A program made the translations under genes and the position numbers. The notes below the pieces were generated by a model, which was given only the letters and a program-made list of their open reading frames with translations, made no database searches and was not told the origin of the DNA. Below, piece by piece: positions 1 through 9,027 of a stretch of 64,000 bases of DNA. Position 1 is the stretch's first letter; every line of letters begins with the position of its first letter. The stretch is from Ideonella_A sakaiensis_A. GTDB lineage: Bacteria > Pseudomonadota > Gammaproteobacteria > Burkholderiales > Burkholderiaceae_C. Location: NCBI RefSeq assembly GCF_048320135.1, contig NZ_CP182947.1, positions 1,364,001-1,428,000 of the forward strand. Direction: 5' to 3'.

Positions 1-329
1 AGCCCGGGCAGGTCGATGATCTGCTGGTCGTACAACAGCAGATCGAGGTCGAGCGTGCGCGGCGCGTTGACATAGGGCCGCTCGCGACCATGCCGTGCCT
101 CGATGCGCTGCAGTTCGGCCAGCAGCAGCCTGGGCGTCAGGCCGGTCTTCGCGGCGAGCACCGCATTCAGGTAGTCGGCGCCGGATGAATCGATCGGTGC
201 ACTGCGGTACAGCGACGATGTCGCGGTCACCCTCGTGTCAGGCATCGCGCGGCAATCCTCGATCGCGGCGAGCACCGTTGCGTGCGCGTCGCCGAGGTTT
301 GCTCCTATGCCGATGAAGACCTCGATCAT
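1..329 (-). CDS. folK: HPPK (folate biosynthesis pyrophosphokinase), 3' part outside window
   Basis: 6-hydroxymethyl-7,8-dihydropterin pyrophosphokinase transfers pyrophosphate from ATP to the pterin in cytoplasmic folate synthesis. The visible 109 residues start at ATG 329 (MIEVFIGIGANLGD) and carry the hallmark RTLDLDLLLY near residue 95, whose Asp residues bind Mg-ATP in the family. The family is usually about 160 residues, so roughly the last third lies beyond base 1. The start is 29 bp after the pcnB stop on the same strand, so folK is probably the distal gene of the hda-pcnB run. Identification is secure from the motif. Confidence 0.92.
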   Translation of the reverse strand, partial: MIEVFIGIGANLGDAHATVLAAIEDCRAMPDTRVTATSSLYRSAPIDSSGADYLNAVLAAKTGLTPRLLLAELQRIEARHGRERPYVNAPRTLDLDLLLYDQQIIDLPG

Positions 330-358
330 CACCCCGCCCCAGCGCCTCCGTCAGGCGC

Positions 359-1918
359 CTATCCTGCCGAATTGTCGGCCGGTCGGGCGGCTGTCGCACC
401 CCCTTCGGAGGCAGCTGTTGCCGGCTTGCGACGCCTGCGGCGCCGTTTGCGCTCCGGCGCAGCCGCCTCTTCGGCATGCGGGACGTCGGCGCCGTTGCCA
501 TCGACAGCCTGACCCGGGTCGGCCGGACGGCGCGCACGTTTCGGCTGCTGCTTGCGCAGGTCTTCGATCAAGGCACGGCGCGCATCGTCGTCCTCCTGCG
601 AAAAATCCTCCCACCACTCGGCCAACCCGGCATCGCCTTCGCCGGCGTCGGCGCGCAGCCGCAGGAAGTCGAAGCCGGCACGAAAACGCGGCTGCTCGAT
701 CAATGACAGCGGTCCGTTGCCGACACGGCGTTCGAAACGCGGCTGCATCAGCCAGATTTCGCGCATGTCGGCGCCGAGCTTGCCGCGCCCGCTGATTTCG
801 CCAACACGCGCATCGAAGACCGCGTCGATCGCCTGCTGCAGCGCCGGATGCGGCGCCTCGCCCGCCGCCTTCAGGCGATCCCAGCCCTGCAGCACGTCAT
901 GCCAGAGCAGGCAGGCGAGCAGAAAACTCGGCGCGACCGGCTTGCCCTCACCGACCCGGCGATCGGTATCGGCCAGCGCCAGCTCGACGAAGCGCCGCCG
1001 CGCCGCCTGTTGCGGCGCGTCCGACAGCACCGCATCGAGCAGCGGAAAGACACCCTGGTGCAGCCCCTGCTTGCGCAATTCGGCCAAGCTTGCGAGCGAG
1101 TGGCCGGTCTGCAGCAGCTTGAACATCTCGTCGAACAGCCGCGACGGCGGCACGCTGGCAAGCAGCGCGGCCATCTCTCGTATCGGCGCGCGTGTCTTCG
1201 GCTCGATCTCGAAGCCGAGCTTGGCGGCAAAACGCACGACGCGGATGATGCGAACAGGATCCTCGCGATAGCGGGTCGCCGGATCGCCGATCATCCGCAG
1301 CAGCTTGCGCCGCGCATCCTTCAACCCGCCGTGGTAGTCGACCACGATTTGCCGCTGCGGGTCGAAATAAAGCGCATTGACGGTGAAATCACGCCGCGCC
1401 GCATCCTCGATCTGTGGCCCCCAGACGTTGTCGCGCAATACCCGACCGGCCGCATCGACGACCCGCGTTGTCGACACGTCGGCGCCGCGCTTGAAATTCT
1501 TCTCGTTGCCGTCGACCTGTTCGGCCGCCGCCGGGTCCATCACCGCACGGAAGGTCGAGACCTCGATCACCTCGTGTTCGCGGCCGCGCCCGAACACGAC
1601 ATGGACGATGCGAAAACGCCGGCCGATGATGAAGGCGCGACGAAACAGCGACTTCACCTGCTCCGGCGTCGCATTGGTCGCGACATCGAAATCCTTCGGC
1701 CGCAGCCCCAGCAGCAGGTCGCGCACCGCGCCGCCGACGATGTAGGCCTCGTAGCCGGCGTCGGCGAGCGTCTGCACGACCTTCACCGCGCGATCGTCGA
1801 GCAGCGACAGATTGATGCCATGTTCGGCCGGCCCGATCTCCAGCCGTTTGCCGAGCGGCGGGCCGCTGGTCGATGCGGCCGGCTTGCCGAGCAGCTTGTC
1901 GAGAAATTTCTTGATCAT
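359..1918 (-). CDS. pcnB: Poly(A) polymerase I
   Basis: Adds 3' poly(A) tails to RNA, marking it for degradation. The 519-residue protein has the class II nucleotidyltransferase signature GGAVRD at residues 62-67 and RPKDFDVAT at 73-81 with the metal-binding pair D76/D78, followed by the GRRFRIVHV segment typical of the bacterial PcnB head domain. The C-terminal 60 residues are low-complexity and very basic (RKRRRRRRKP), a common RNA-binding tail in this family. ATG 1918 overlaps the stop of the upstream phosphatase gene by 4 bp (ATGA), which fixes the start and implies translational coupling. A longer in-frame reading upstream runs inside the phosphatase gene and was not used. Confidence 0.95.
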   Translation of the reverse strand: MIKKFLDKLLGKPAASTSGPPLGKRLEIGPAEHGINLSLLDDRAVKVVQTLADAGYEAYIVGGAVRDLLLGLRPKDFDVATNATPEQVKSLFRRAFIIGRRFRIVHVVFGRGREHEVIEVSTFRAVMDPAAAEQVDGNEKNFKRGADVSTTRVVDAAGRVLRDNVWGPQIEDAARRDFTVNALYFDPQRQIVVDYHGGLKDARRKLLRMIGDPATRYREDPVRIIRVVRFAAKLGFEIEPKTRAPIREMAALLASVPPSRLFDEMFKLLQTGHSLASLAELRKQGLHQGVFPLLDAVLSDAPQQAARRRFVELALADTDRRVGEGKPVAPSFLLACLLWHDVLQGWDRLKAAGEAPHPALQQAIDAVFDARVGEISGRGKLGADMREIWLMQPRFERRVGNGPLSLIEQPRFRAGFDFLRLRADAGEGDAGLAEWWEDFSQEDDDARRALIEDLRKQQPKRARRPADPGQAVDGNGADVPHAEEAAAPERKRRRRRRKPATAASEGGATAARPADNSAG

Positions 1919-2586
1919 TTGAACAATTCGAGTATGCGCCAGCCGCGCTCGCGCGCCAGTTGGGCCAGATCGGGGGACGGATTGGTGGCGACCGGGTCGG
2001 TGGCCCGTTCGAGCAGCGGCAGGTCGTTCATCGAGTCGCTGTAGACGCTGATGCGTTCGAAATCGGCCCAGCTGCAGCCGAGTTCGCGCAGCCATTCGTC
2101 GACCCGTGCGGTCTTGCCGGCGCGGAAGGTCGGAATGCCGCGGATCCGGCCATTCGGACGGCCATCGTCGTTCTGCTCCAACTGCACCGCGAGCAAGGTG
2201 TCGATGCCGAACGCGCGCGCAATCGGTGCGGTGATGAAGTCATTGGTCGCGGTGACGAGTGCCACCCGGTCGCCTGCGGCCTGGTGGCTGCGCACCAGCT
2301 CGCGCGCCTGCGGCGTGATCGCCGGCTCGATCACCTGCGCCATGAACTGCGCCTGCGCGGCTGCGCATTCGGCCGCGCTGTAGCGGCGCAGCGCGGCAGT
2401 GGCGAAGTCGATGTAGGCGTGGATGTCGAGCGTGCCGGCCTGGTAATGCGCATAGAAGTCGTCATTGGTGCGGCGGAATCCGGCTTCGTCGACCCAGCCG
2501 AGGCCGATGATGAACTCGCCCCAGGCATGGTCCGAGTCGAGCGGCAGCAAGGTGTGGTCGAGATCGAACAGGCAAAGCGATGTCAT
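1915..2586 (-). CDS. HAD-IB family phosphatase (SerB-like)
   Basis: A 223-residue haloacid-dehalogenase hydrolase of the subfamily that includes phosphoserine phosphatase. Motif I FDLDHTL puts the nucleophile and acid Asp at residues 8 and 10; motif IV is SDSMNDLPLL near the C-terminus. Many betaproteobacteria carry this gene between hda and pcnB, where it is annotated only as HAD-IB phosphatase; the substrate is unknown and it need not be a true SerB. Start ATG 2586 overlaps the hda stop by 4 bp and its own stop overlaps pcnB by 4 bp, so the three genes are very likely co-translated. Confidence 0.88.
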   Translation of the reverse strand: MTSLCLFDLDHTLLPLDSDHAWGEFIIGLGWVDEAGFRRTNDDFYAHYQAGTLDIHAYIDFATAALRRYSAAECAAAQAQFMAQVIEPAITPQARELVRSHQAAGDRVALVTATNDFITAPIARAFGIDTLLAVQLEQNDDGRPNGRIRGIPTFRAGKTARVDEWLRELGCSWADFERISVYSDSMNDLPLLERATDPVATNPSPDLAQLARERGWRILELFK

Positions 2587-3290
2587 CGGTCGGCAACTCC
2601 GGCAGCCTGCTGCTCCTGCAGCATCTGCCTGATCAGCGGAATCGTCAGCGCCCGCTGCTGGCTGAGCGCAAATTCGTCGGCGCGGTCGAGCAAGGTCATC
2701 AGGCTTTTCAGGTCGCGCGCAAAATGGCTCAGCACATAGGCACCGACGTCTGCCGGCAACTGCAGCCCGCGCCGCCGCGCCTCGTTGTCCAGCACGGTCT
2801 TGACGTCCGCCTCGCCAAGCGGCTGCAGCGCCAGCACATCGCCCCAGCCGAGCCGGCTGCGCAGGTCGTCGCGCAGCGGCAGATCGACAGGCGGCAGCCG
2901 CCCTGCCGCTGCAACCAGCGCACCGCGCGCCACCGCATCGACAAACAGCGCAAACGCTGCCTGCTGGCGGTCGGCATCGAAGCCGTCGCAATCGTCGAGA
3001 ACGACCAGCTCGCGGCGTTCATCGAGCGGCCACGGCAACGGCGTTTGCGGATCGAAAAAACCGACCTCGGCGCCGCGCGCCTGCCAGCGGCCGGCGAGCG
3101 CGCCAAGCAGATGGCTCTTGCCGCAGCCGGCCGGGCCCCACAGATAAACCGCCGGCAGCGGCAGCGCTGCAGCGGCCGGATGGGCAGCCAGTTCGAGCAG
3201 CTGTGCCACCGCCAGCACATTCGGCCCGGCGACGAAGGTGTCGAAGGCAGGCGGCCGCGTCCGGCCGATCGGCAGCGTCAGCTGGCGCAT
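2583..3290 (-). CDS. hda: DnaA regulatory inactivator Hda
   Basis: AAA+ protein that, bound to the loaded sliding clamp, stimulates ATP hydrolysis by DnaA and so prevents over-initiation of replication. The 235 residues match Hda length. The N-terminus QLTLPIG (residues 3-9) fits the clamp-binding motif, the Walker A is WGPAGCGKSH (51-60) and the Walker B is LVVLDDCD. It lacks the DNA-binding domain IV of DnaA. ATG 3290 was chosen because it puts the clamp-binding motif at the extreme N-terminus; the open frame continues upstream through neighbouring genes without family similarity. Confidence 0.9.
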   Translation of the reverse strand: MRQLTLPIGRTRPPAFDTFVAGPNVLAVAQLLELAAHPAAAALPLPAVYLWGPAGCGKSHLLGALAGRWQARGAEVGFFDPQTPLPWPLDERRELVVLDDCDGFDADRQQAAFALFVDAVARGALVAAAGRLPPVDLPLRDDLRSRLGWGDVLALQPLGEADVKTVLDNEARRRGLQLPADVGAYVLSHFARDLKSLMTLLDRADEFALSQQRALTIPLIRQMLQEQQAAGVADR

Positions 3291-3346
3291 CGGCGGGGCG
3301 GAAGGCAAGGGCTCGGGCTGGCCGACCACGGACGGCGCGGCCACGG

Positions 3347-4231
3347 TCAATGCAGGCGCGGCCGCCCGCCGGAGGCGCGCAGATCGTTCAACCGCTGATC
3401 GATCGCATCGCGGTCCACCGCATCCGGGCGGGCATCGAGGTAGGCCGACAGGTCCTGCACCGCCGACTCGAACTGGCCCAGCTCGGCCCACGTCAGGCCG
3501 CGGTCGCGCAATTCCTCGTAACCGTCGGGCAGCAGGATCACCAGCCGGTGCAGCACCGACAGCAGCCGCGGCCAGTCTTCCTCGCTGCGGTGGATCTCTT
3601 TCAGATTGCGCAGCATCCGCGCCAGCACCTCGCGCGCCGGCGCCTCCTGCAGGAACAGGCCTAGCGGCATGTCGAAGTCGCCGATCAGCCCGTGGCTGCG
3701 CTTGTAGGGCAGCAGCATCTCGTCGAGCTGTTCGCGCGACAGCGAATGGCCGTTCATCGGGTCGATCACGACCTCGCCGGACTGGATACCGCCCTGCACC
3801 CTCAGCTTGACGAGAAAATGGCCCGGAAACGAGACACCGCGCGCATGCAGGCCGATCTGGCCGGCAAACTCGATGTACAGCACGGCCAGGCTGATCGGGA
3901 TGCCGCGGCGCGTCGCCAGCACCTGCGGCAGGTAGCTGTTCGCCGGGTCGTAGTAGTTGTTCAGGTTGCCGGCGAAGCCGAGTTCCTGGAAAAAATAGCG
4001 GTTCAGCAGGCGCAGCCGGTGCAGCGACGGCGCATCGGCCGGGATGCGGCGCGCCAGCCGCCCGGCCAGCGCATCGATGTCGGACAACACCGCCTGCACA
4101 TCGAGGCGCGCATCGTCCTGCTGGGCAATCGCCAGCGCCGCCTCGGTCAACGGGATGCTGGCGTCGTCGGCCACCAGCGCGCTGAAATAACTCAGCGCGG
4201 TCGGTGGGTCGAACAGCTTGTAGGTCGGCAT
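3347..4231 (-). CDS. SirB1 family protein (transglutaminase-like plus TPR region)
   Basis: A 294-residue cytoplasmic protein of the SirB1/YchA family. The N-terminal half carries the transglutaminase-like core with LNRYFFQELGFAGN, YLPQVLATRRGIPISLAVLY and the GVSFPGHFLVK segment; the C-terminal third (EDWPRLLSVLHRLVILLPD onward) reads as TPR-like helices. The biochemical role of the family is not established. It lies between murJ and hda on the same strand, about 57 bp before hda. Start ATG 4231 gives the expected MPTYKLFDPPTAL N-terminus. Confidence 0.85.
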   Translation of the reverse strand: MPTYKLFDPPTALSYFSALVADDASIPLTEAALAIAQQDDARLDVQAVLSDIDALAGRLARRIPADAPSLHRLRLLNRYFFQELGFAGNLNNYYDPANSYLPQVLATRRGIPISLAVLYIEFAGQIGLHARGVSFPGHFLVKLRVQGGIQSGEVVIDPMNGHSLSREQLDEMLLPYKRSHGLIGDFDMPLGLFLQEAPAREVLARMLRNLKEIHRSEEDWPRLLSVLHRLVILLPDGYEELRDRGLTWAELGQFESAVQDLSAYLDARPDAVDRDAIDQRLNDLRASGGRPRLH

Positions 4232-4267
4232 GGATAAAGTGTAGAGCTTCGCCAGTGGGCACTGACA

Positions 4268-5824
4268 TCAGCCGCGCCGCAGGAATGTCCGCCAGCGGAT
4301 GCCGGCCAGTTGCAGCGACCCGAAATAGAGGATAGCCGCTGTGACCAGGCAGGCCGTCAGCCACAGCACCTGCAAGCCCTTGCTCGCGGCCAGCGCGACC
4401 CACGGCAGGCGGTGGTCGGCCCAGGCCAGTGCCGCACCCATGATCGCGCAGGCGAGGCCGACCCGCAACAGAAAACCCGGCCAGCCCGGCGCTGGTCGAT
4501 AGACGCCGAGCCGGATCAGCCCGGTCAGCAGCCAGCCGGCATTGATCAGCGCGGCGACGCCGATCGACAGCGCCAGCCCGGCATGCGCAAACTGCGGCAC
4601 GAAGACGAGGTTCATCAGCTGCGTCAGGATCAGCACGACAACCGCGATCCTGACCGGCGTGCGCAGGTCCTGCCGCGCATAAAAGCCCGGCGCCAGCACC
4701 TTGACGCCGATCAGCCCGATCAGCCCGACGCCATAACCCATCAGCGCCAGCACCGTCTGCTGGACGTCGACCGCGGTGAAGGCGCCGAACTGGAACAACA
4801 CGCTGACCAGCGGGGTCGGAAAAACGATCAGCGCGACGGCACACGGCAGCGCCAGCAGCAGGCTCAGGCGCAGGCCCCAGTCGAGCAGATCGGTATAGGT
4901 TGCGGTGTCGTCGCGCGCTCTGGCGGCGGTCAGCTGCGGCAGCAGCACGACGCCGAGCGCGACGCCGAGCAGCGCGGTCGGAAATTCCATCAGGCGGTCG
5001 GCATAACCAAGCCAAGAGACCGAACCGACCGCCTGGTACGACGCGATCTGGGTATTGATCAGCAGCGAGATCTGCGCCACCGACACGCCGACCAGCGCCG
5101 GCGCCATCTGCTTCAGCACCCGCTTGACGCCCGGATGGCGCCACGCCGCACGCAAGGCGCCAGGGCGCCAGCCGAAGCGCGGCACGCGGGCAACGCGGCG
5201 CAATGCCGGCCATTGCGCGGCGAGCTGCAGCATGCCGCCGACCATCACGCCTCCGGCCAGCGCGTAGATCGGCTCGATGCCGCGTTCTCCGAGCAGCGGC
5301 GCAACGAACCAGGCAGCGATGATCATCGCGACATTGAGCAGCAGCGGTGTCGCTGCCGGCACCGCGAAGTGTTTCCAGGTGTTGAGGATGCCGGCCGACA
5401 ACGCGACCAGCGACATGAAGCCGATATACGGAAACATCAGCCGCGTCATCACGACCGCCTCGTCGTGACGCGACAGGCCGGAGGCGATCAGCCAGACCAG
5501 CGCCGGCGCGGCGACCACGCCGACGATGCAGGTCGCGAGCAGCACCCAGAACAGCACGGTGGCGACCGAATCGATCAATGCGCCGGTTGCCTGGTCACCT
5601 TCACGAGCGCGCGCATCGGCGAGGATCGGCACGAAGGCCTGCGAAAATGCACCTTCGGCGAACAGCCGCCGCAGCAGGTTCGGGATGCGGAACGCGACAT
5701 TGAAGGCATCGGTCAGCGCCGAGGCGCCGAAACTCGCCGCGATGAACTGGTCCCGCACCATGCCGGTGATGCGCGAGGCCAGCGTGAACAGCGATACCAG
5801 CGAGGCGGCCCGCAGAAGATTCAT
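4268..5824 (-). CDS. murJ: Lipid II flippase MurJ
   Basis: Moves the peptidoglycan precursor lipid II across the inner membrane; a member of the MOP exporter superfamily. The 518 residues begin MNLLRAASLVSLFTLASRI, followed by GMVRDQFIAASFGAS and DAFNVAFRIPNLLRRLFAEG, the strongly conserved MviN start. Alternating hydrophobic stretches agree with the usual 14 membrane helices. It is divergent from rpsT, with about 180 bp between the starts, and reads into the SirB1-hda-pcnB run. Family and function are secure. Confidence 0.95.
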   Translation of the reverse strand: MNLLRAASLVSLFTLASRITGMVRDQFIAASFGASALTDAFNVAFRIPNLLRRLFAEGAFSQAFVPILADARAREGDQATGALIDSVATVLFWVLLATCIVGVVAAPALVWLIASGLSRHDEAVVMTRLMFPYIGFMSLVALSAGILNTWKHFAVPAATPLLLNVAMIIAAWFVAPLLGERGIEPIYALAGGVMVGGMLQLAAQWPALRRVARVPRFGWRPGALRAAWRHPGVKRVLKQMAPALVGVSVAQISLLINTQIASYQAVGSVSWLGYADRLMEFPTALLGVALGVVLLPQLTAARARDDTATYTDLLDWGLRLSLLLALPCAVALIVFPTPLVSVLFQFGAFTAVDVQQTVLALMGYGVGLIGLIGVKVLAPGFYARQDLRTPVRIAVVVLILTQLMNLVFVPQFAHAGLALSIGVAALINAGWLLTGLIRLGVYRPAPGWPGFLLRVGLACAIMGAALAWADHRLPWVALAASKGLQVLWLTACLVTAAILYFGSLQLAGIRWRTFLRRG

Positions 5825-5949
5825 GAAAACGGTGGGCGCGATGTCTCGCCGGCAGCAAAAGTGCGCGCATTATCGCAATGCCGCATCGCCCGCCGACGGG
5901 CTGATGCGCCACACCGAGCGCCCCGCTGCCCGGGTCGGACAACCCCGAA

Positions 5950-5976
5950 GCCCTCGACCATGGTATAGTCGAGGGC
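5950..5976. promoter_or_regulatory. Perfect 9-bp inverted repeat in the rpsT leader
   Basis: Arms GCCCTCGAC (5950-5958) and GTCGAGGGC (5968-5976) flank a 9-base loop, 26 bp before the rpsT start. The loop and right arm contain TATAGT (5964-5969), a possible -10 element, with no good -35 in front of it. It could be an operator, a leader hairpin involved in S20 control, or a terminator-like element for readthrough. The repeat is directly visible; the function is a guess. Confidence 0.4.
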
Positions 5977-6002
5977 TCTGTTCCAACCAGACCAAACACT
6001 TT

Positions 6003-6311
6003 ATGGCCACCTCCGCCAAAGCAAAGAAAAAGACGGTCCGCATTGCGTCGGGCCTGAAGCGCTCGCGTCAGAACGTCAAGCTGAACGCCGCCAATACCGC
6101 GCTGCGCTCGAGATTCCGCACCGTCATCAAGAACGTGCAAAAGGCCGTCCAGGCCGGTGACAAGGCGAAAGCCGCCGAGCTGTTCAACACCGCGCAGCCG
6201 GTCATCGATTCGGTTGCCGACAAGGGTCTGTTCCACAAGAACAAGGCTGCTCGCCACAAGAGCCGCCTGTCTGCGAAGATCAAGGCGCTCGACGCCCAGG
6301 CTGCCGCCTGA
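6003..6311 (+). CDS. rpsT: 30S ribosomal protein S20
   Basis: A primary 16S rRNA-binding protein of the small subunit. The 102 residues are rich in Lys, Arg and Ala and show the family pattern MATSAKAKKKTVRI, RQNVKLNAANTALRSRFRT and KGLFHKNKAARHKSRL. It is a single-gene unit: divergent from murJ, and closed by a strong stem-loop 26 bp after the stop. The track-independent start ATG 6003 gives the classic MA-S start of S20. Confidence 0.97.
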   Translation: MATSAKAKKKTVRIASGLKRSRQNVKLNAANTALRSRFRTVIKNVQKAVQAGDKAKAAELFNTAQPVIDSVADKGLFHKNKAARHKSRLSAKIKALDAQAAA

Positions 6312-6337
6312 TTGGGTTCAGGCTGGAACAGAGAGTC

Positions 6338-6367
6338 AAGGGCTTGCATCTGCAAGCCCTTTTCATT
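6338..6367 (+). terminator. Rho-independent terminator of rpsT
   Basis: AAGGGCTTG (6338-6346) pairs with CAAGCCCTT (6353-6361) around a 6-base loop, then a T-rich tail TTTCATTT. It lies between the rpsT stop and the convergent DUF3579 gene, and would stop transcription reading rightward out of rpsT. Confidence 0.85.
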
Positions 6368-6377
6368 TGTGCGCTCG

Positions 6378-6683
6378 CTATTCGCCGATCAGGCAGGCCT
6401 GCACGACCTGCAACTGGTTGTCGCGGGCGAAATTCATCACGAAGTCCCACGCCATCGGCTCGATCTCGCGCAGCGTCTCGCTGACGATCACGCACTTGAT
6501 GCCGTTGATCACGCGTGGCACGCAATACGGCGAATAGCCGAAGCGGACTGCCCGACCCTGCCCGCCGGGCCGGAACGACGACATCGCGCCGGCCAGCCGT
6601 TCGGCCCAGTCGCTGGGCCTGAATGTCCTGCCGTCGAGCGTGATGCCCTGGATGAAAAATTCGTTCGCGGGGGGTGTGGCCAT
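6378..6683 (-). CDS. DUF3579 family protein
   Basis: A 101-residue protein with FIQGITLDGRTFRPSDWAER, RFGYSPYCVPRVINGIKCV and EPMAWDFVMNFARDNQ, which matches the small betaproteobacterial DUF3579 family; the function is unknown. It is soluble, with no signal peptide or membrane segment. Start ATG 6683 (MATPPANEFF) was chosen; the longer in-frame reading would run toward the argD start on the other strand and lacks family-like sequence. It is divergent from argD (155 bp apart) and convergent with rpsT. Confidence 0.82.
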   Translation of the reverse strand: MATPPANEFFIQGITLDGRTFRPSDWAERLAGAMSSFRPGGQGRAVRFGYSPYCVPRVINGIKCVIVSETLREIEPMAWDFVMNFARDNQLQVVQACLIGE

Positions 6684-6837
6684 GAAGCGCTGTCTGCAAT
6701 CAGACGCTATTGTGCAGCGAACATGCTGCGCCGCAACATGAAAGGGCTCCGGCCCGGCCGCCTGCAGGCCGCGTCTTAGAATCGGCGCCAATGGAGATCG
6801 CCGGGGCTGGTCCCGCCGGATCCACCGAGGAGCCCCG

Positions 6838-8052
6838 ATGAACGCCACCGCACAGACGCCCGCGATCGCCGAACCCCACGTGATGTCGACCTACGGCCGA
6901 CTGCCGATCGCGTTGTCGCACGGCAAGGGCTGCTGGGTCTGGGATACCGAAGGGCGCAAATACCTCGACGGGCTCGGCGGCATCGCGGTCAATACGCTGG
7001 GCCATGCCCATCCGCAGCTGGTGCCGGCGCTGCAGGACCAGATCGGCAAGCTGATCCACACCTCGAACTACTACCACATCCCGCTGCAGGAACAGCTCGC
7101 CGCGAAGCTGTGCGAGGTCTCCGGCCTCGACAAGGTCTTTTTCTGCAACAGCGGTCTCGAGGCCAACGAGGCAGCGCTGAAGATCGCCCGCAAATTCGGC
7201 CATGACCGCGGCATCGAGCGCCCGGAGGTGATCGTCTACGAGAAGGCCTTCCACGGCCGCTCGATCGCGACGCTGTCGGCAACCGGCAATCCGAAGATCC
7301 AGGCCGGCTTCGGCCCGCTGGTCGAAGGCTTCATCCGCGTGCCGTTGAACGATATCGCCGCGATCGAGGAAGTCGCCAATACCCGCCCGAATGTGACCGC
7401 GGTCTTTCTCGAGGTGATCCAGGGCGAAGGCGGCATCAACGAGGCGACCGTTTCGTACCTGCAGGCGGTGCGCCGCCTCTGCGACGAACATGACTGGCTG
7501 CTGATGCTCGACGAGGTGCAGTGCGGCATCGGCCGCACCGGCAAATGGTTTGCGCACCAATGGGCCGGCATCAAGCCCGATGTGATGCCGCTGGCCAAGG
7601 GGCTCGGATCCGGCGTGCCGATCGGCGCACTGGTCTGCGGCCCGCGGGCGGCCAACGTATTCGGGCCCGGCAACCACGGCACGACCTTCGGCGGCAATCC
7701 GCTGGCGATGCGTGCCGGCGTCGAGACGCTGAAGATCATCGAAAGCGAAGGCCTGCTCGAGCGCGCCGCCGATGTCGGCAAGGCGCTGCGCAGCGCGCTG
7801 GCGAGCCAGCTCGACGGCGTCGATGGCGTCGTCGATATTCGCGGCGCCGGACTGATGATCGGCATCGAACTGGCCCGCCCCTGCGGTGCCCTGCTCGGCC
7901 GCGCCGCCGAGGCCGGCTTGCTGCTGTCGGTGACCGCAGACAAGGTGATCCGGCTGGTGCCGCCGCTGATCCTCAGCGATGCCGAGGCGGAGCAGATCGC
8001 CGCGATCCTTTGTCCATTGATCAAGGCCTTCCTGGCCGAGAAGCCCGACTGA
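6838..8052 (+). CDS. argD: Acetylornithine/succinyldiaminopimelate aminotransferase
   Basis: PLP-dependent class III aminotransferase of arginine (and often lysine) biosynthesis, 404 residues. The PLP lysine is K254 in LAKGLGSGVPIGAL, preceded by the cofactor Asp in LMLDEVQCGIGRTGK; SGLEANEAALKIAR binds the phosphate. A GAGGAG ribosome binding site sits 5-10 bases before ATG 6838. argF starts 13 bp after its stop, forming an argD-argF operon as seen in other betaproteobacteria. Chain length and motifs are normal. Confidence 0.95.
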   Translation: MNATAQTPAIAEPHVMSTYGRLPIALSHGKGCWVWDTEGRKYLDGLGGIAVNTLGHAHPQLVPALQDQIGKLIHTSNYYHIPLQEQLAAKLCEVSGLDKVFFCNSGLEANEAALKIARKFGHDRGIERPEVIVYEKAFHGRSIATLSATGNPKIQAGFGPLVEGFIRVPLNDIAAIEEVANTRPNVTAVFLEVIQGEGGINEATVSYLQAVRRLCDEHDWLLMLDEVQCGIGRTGKWFAHQWAGIKPDVMPLAKGLGSGVPIGALVCGPRAANVFGPGNHGTTFGGNPLAMRAGVETLKIIESEGLLERAADVGKALRSALASQLDGVDGVVDIRGAGLMIGIELARPCGALLGRAAEAGLLLSVTADKVIRLVPPLILSDAEAEQIAAILCPLIKAFLAEKPD

Positions 8053-8065
8053 AGCGCCCGCGACC

Positions 8066-8998
8066 ATGAAGCCCGGCATGAGCCTGATCAAGCACTATCT
8101 GCAATTCAAGGACCTGCGTGCGGAGGAGTACGCCTACCTGTTCGCTCGCGCGGCGACGATCAAGCAGCGATTCAAGAACTACGAGAAATACACGCCGCTG
8201 GTCGACCGCACGCTGGCGATGATCTTCGAGAAGGCGAGCACCCGCACCCGCGTCAGCTTCGAGGCCGGCATGTACCAGATGGGCGGTTCGGTCGTCAATC
8301 TGACCACCGGCGACAGCCAGCTCGGCCGTGCCGAACCGGTCGAGGACAGCGCGCGGGTGATCAGCCGGATGGTCGACATGGTGATGATCCGCACCTACGA
8401 GCAAAGCAAGCTGGAGGCCTTTGCCGCCAACTCGCGGGTGCCGGTGATCAACGGGCTGACCAACGAATACCACCCGTGCCAGATCCTGGCCGACGTGTTC
8501 ACCTTCATCGAGCACCGCGGCTCGATCCAGGGCAAGGTCGTTGCCTGGGTCGGCGACGGCAACAACATGGCGAACACCTGGCTGCAGGCGGCCGACATCC
8601 TCGGCTTCACGCTGCACGTCAGCACACCGAGCGGCTACGAGATCGATGCCGCGGTGGCCGGCGTCAGCAACAAGAACTGCCTGAAGATCTTCAAGAATCC
8701 GCTCGATGCCTGCCGCGGCGCCCACCTGGTGACGACCGACGTCTGGACCAGCATGGGTTACGAGGCCGAAAACGAGGCCCGGATGAAGGCCTTTGCCGAC
8801 TGGTGCGTCGACGCCGAGATGATGGCCGCCGCGCAGCCCGACGCCCTCTTCATGCACTGCCTGCCGGCGCACCGCGGCGAGGAGGTCACCGCGGAAGTGA
8901 TCGATGGCCCGCAGTCGGTCGTCTGGGACGAGGCCGAAAACCGCATGCACGTGCAGAAGGCGCTGATGGAATATCTGCTGATCGGGCGGATCGGCTGA
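8066..8998 (+). CDS. argF: Ornithine carbamoyltransferase
   Basis: Forms citrulline from ornithine and carbamoyl phosphate in arginine biosynthesis. All signatures are present in the 310 residues: STRTR for carbamoyl phosphate, HPCQ, DVWTSMG for ornithine, and HCLPAHRGEE with the catalytic Cys. ATG 8066 is used; ATG 8078 (MSLIKHYLQF) is an equally plausible start because family members usually begin with the KHYLQF segment. It directly follows argD. Confidence 0.95.
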   Translation: MKPGMSLIKHYLQFKDLRAEEYAYLFARAATIKQRFKNYEKYTPLVDRTLAMIFEKASTRTRVSFEAGMYQMGGSVVNLTTGDSQLGRAEPVEDSARVISRMVDMVMIRTYEQSKLEAFAANSRVPVINGLTNEYHPCQILADVFTFIEHRGSIQGKVVAWVGDGNNMANTWLQAADILGFTLHVSTPSGYEIDAAVAGVSNKNCLKIFKNPLDACRGAHLVTTDVWTSMGYEAENEARMKAFADWCVDAEMMAAAQPDALFMHCLPAHRGEEVTAEVIDGPQSVVWDEAENRMHVQKALMEYLLIGRIG

Positions 8999-9027
8999 GC
9001 GCGCGATCCGCGCGCGGCCCCGCTCGA

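Noticed and set aside
2583..5213. 876-codon reading ending with Hda
   Set aside because: Only the last 235 codons are Hda; the upstream part runs out of frame through murJ and the SirB1-family gene.
4310..5968. 552-codon open frame on the plus strand
   Set aside because: Antisense to murJ; Arg/Gln/Asp-rich shadow reading.
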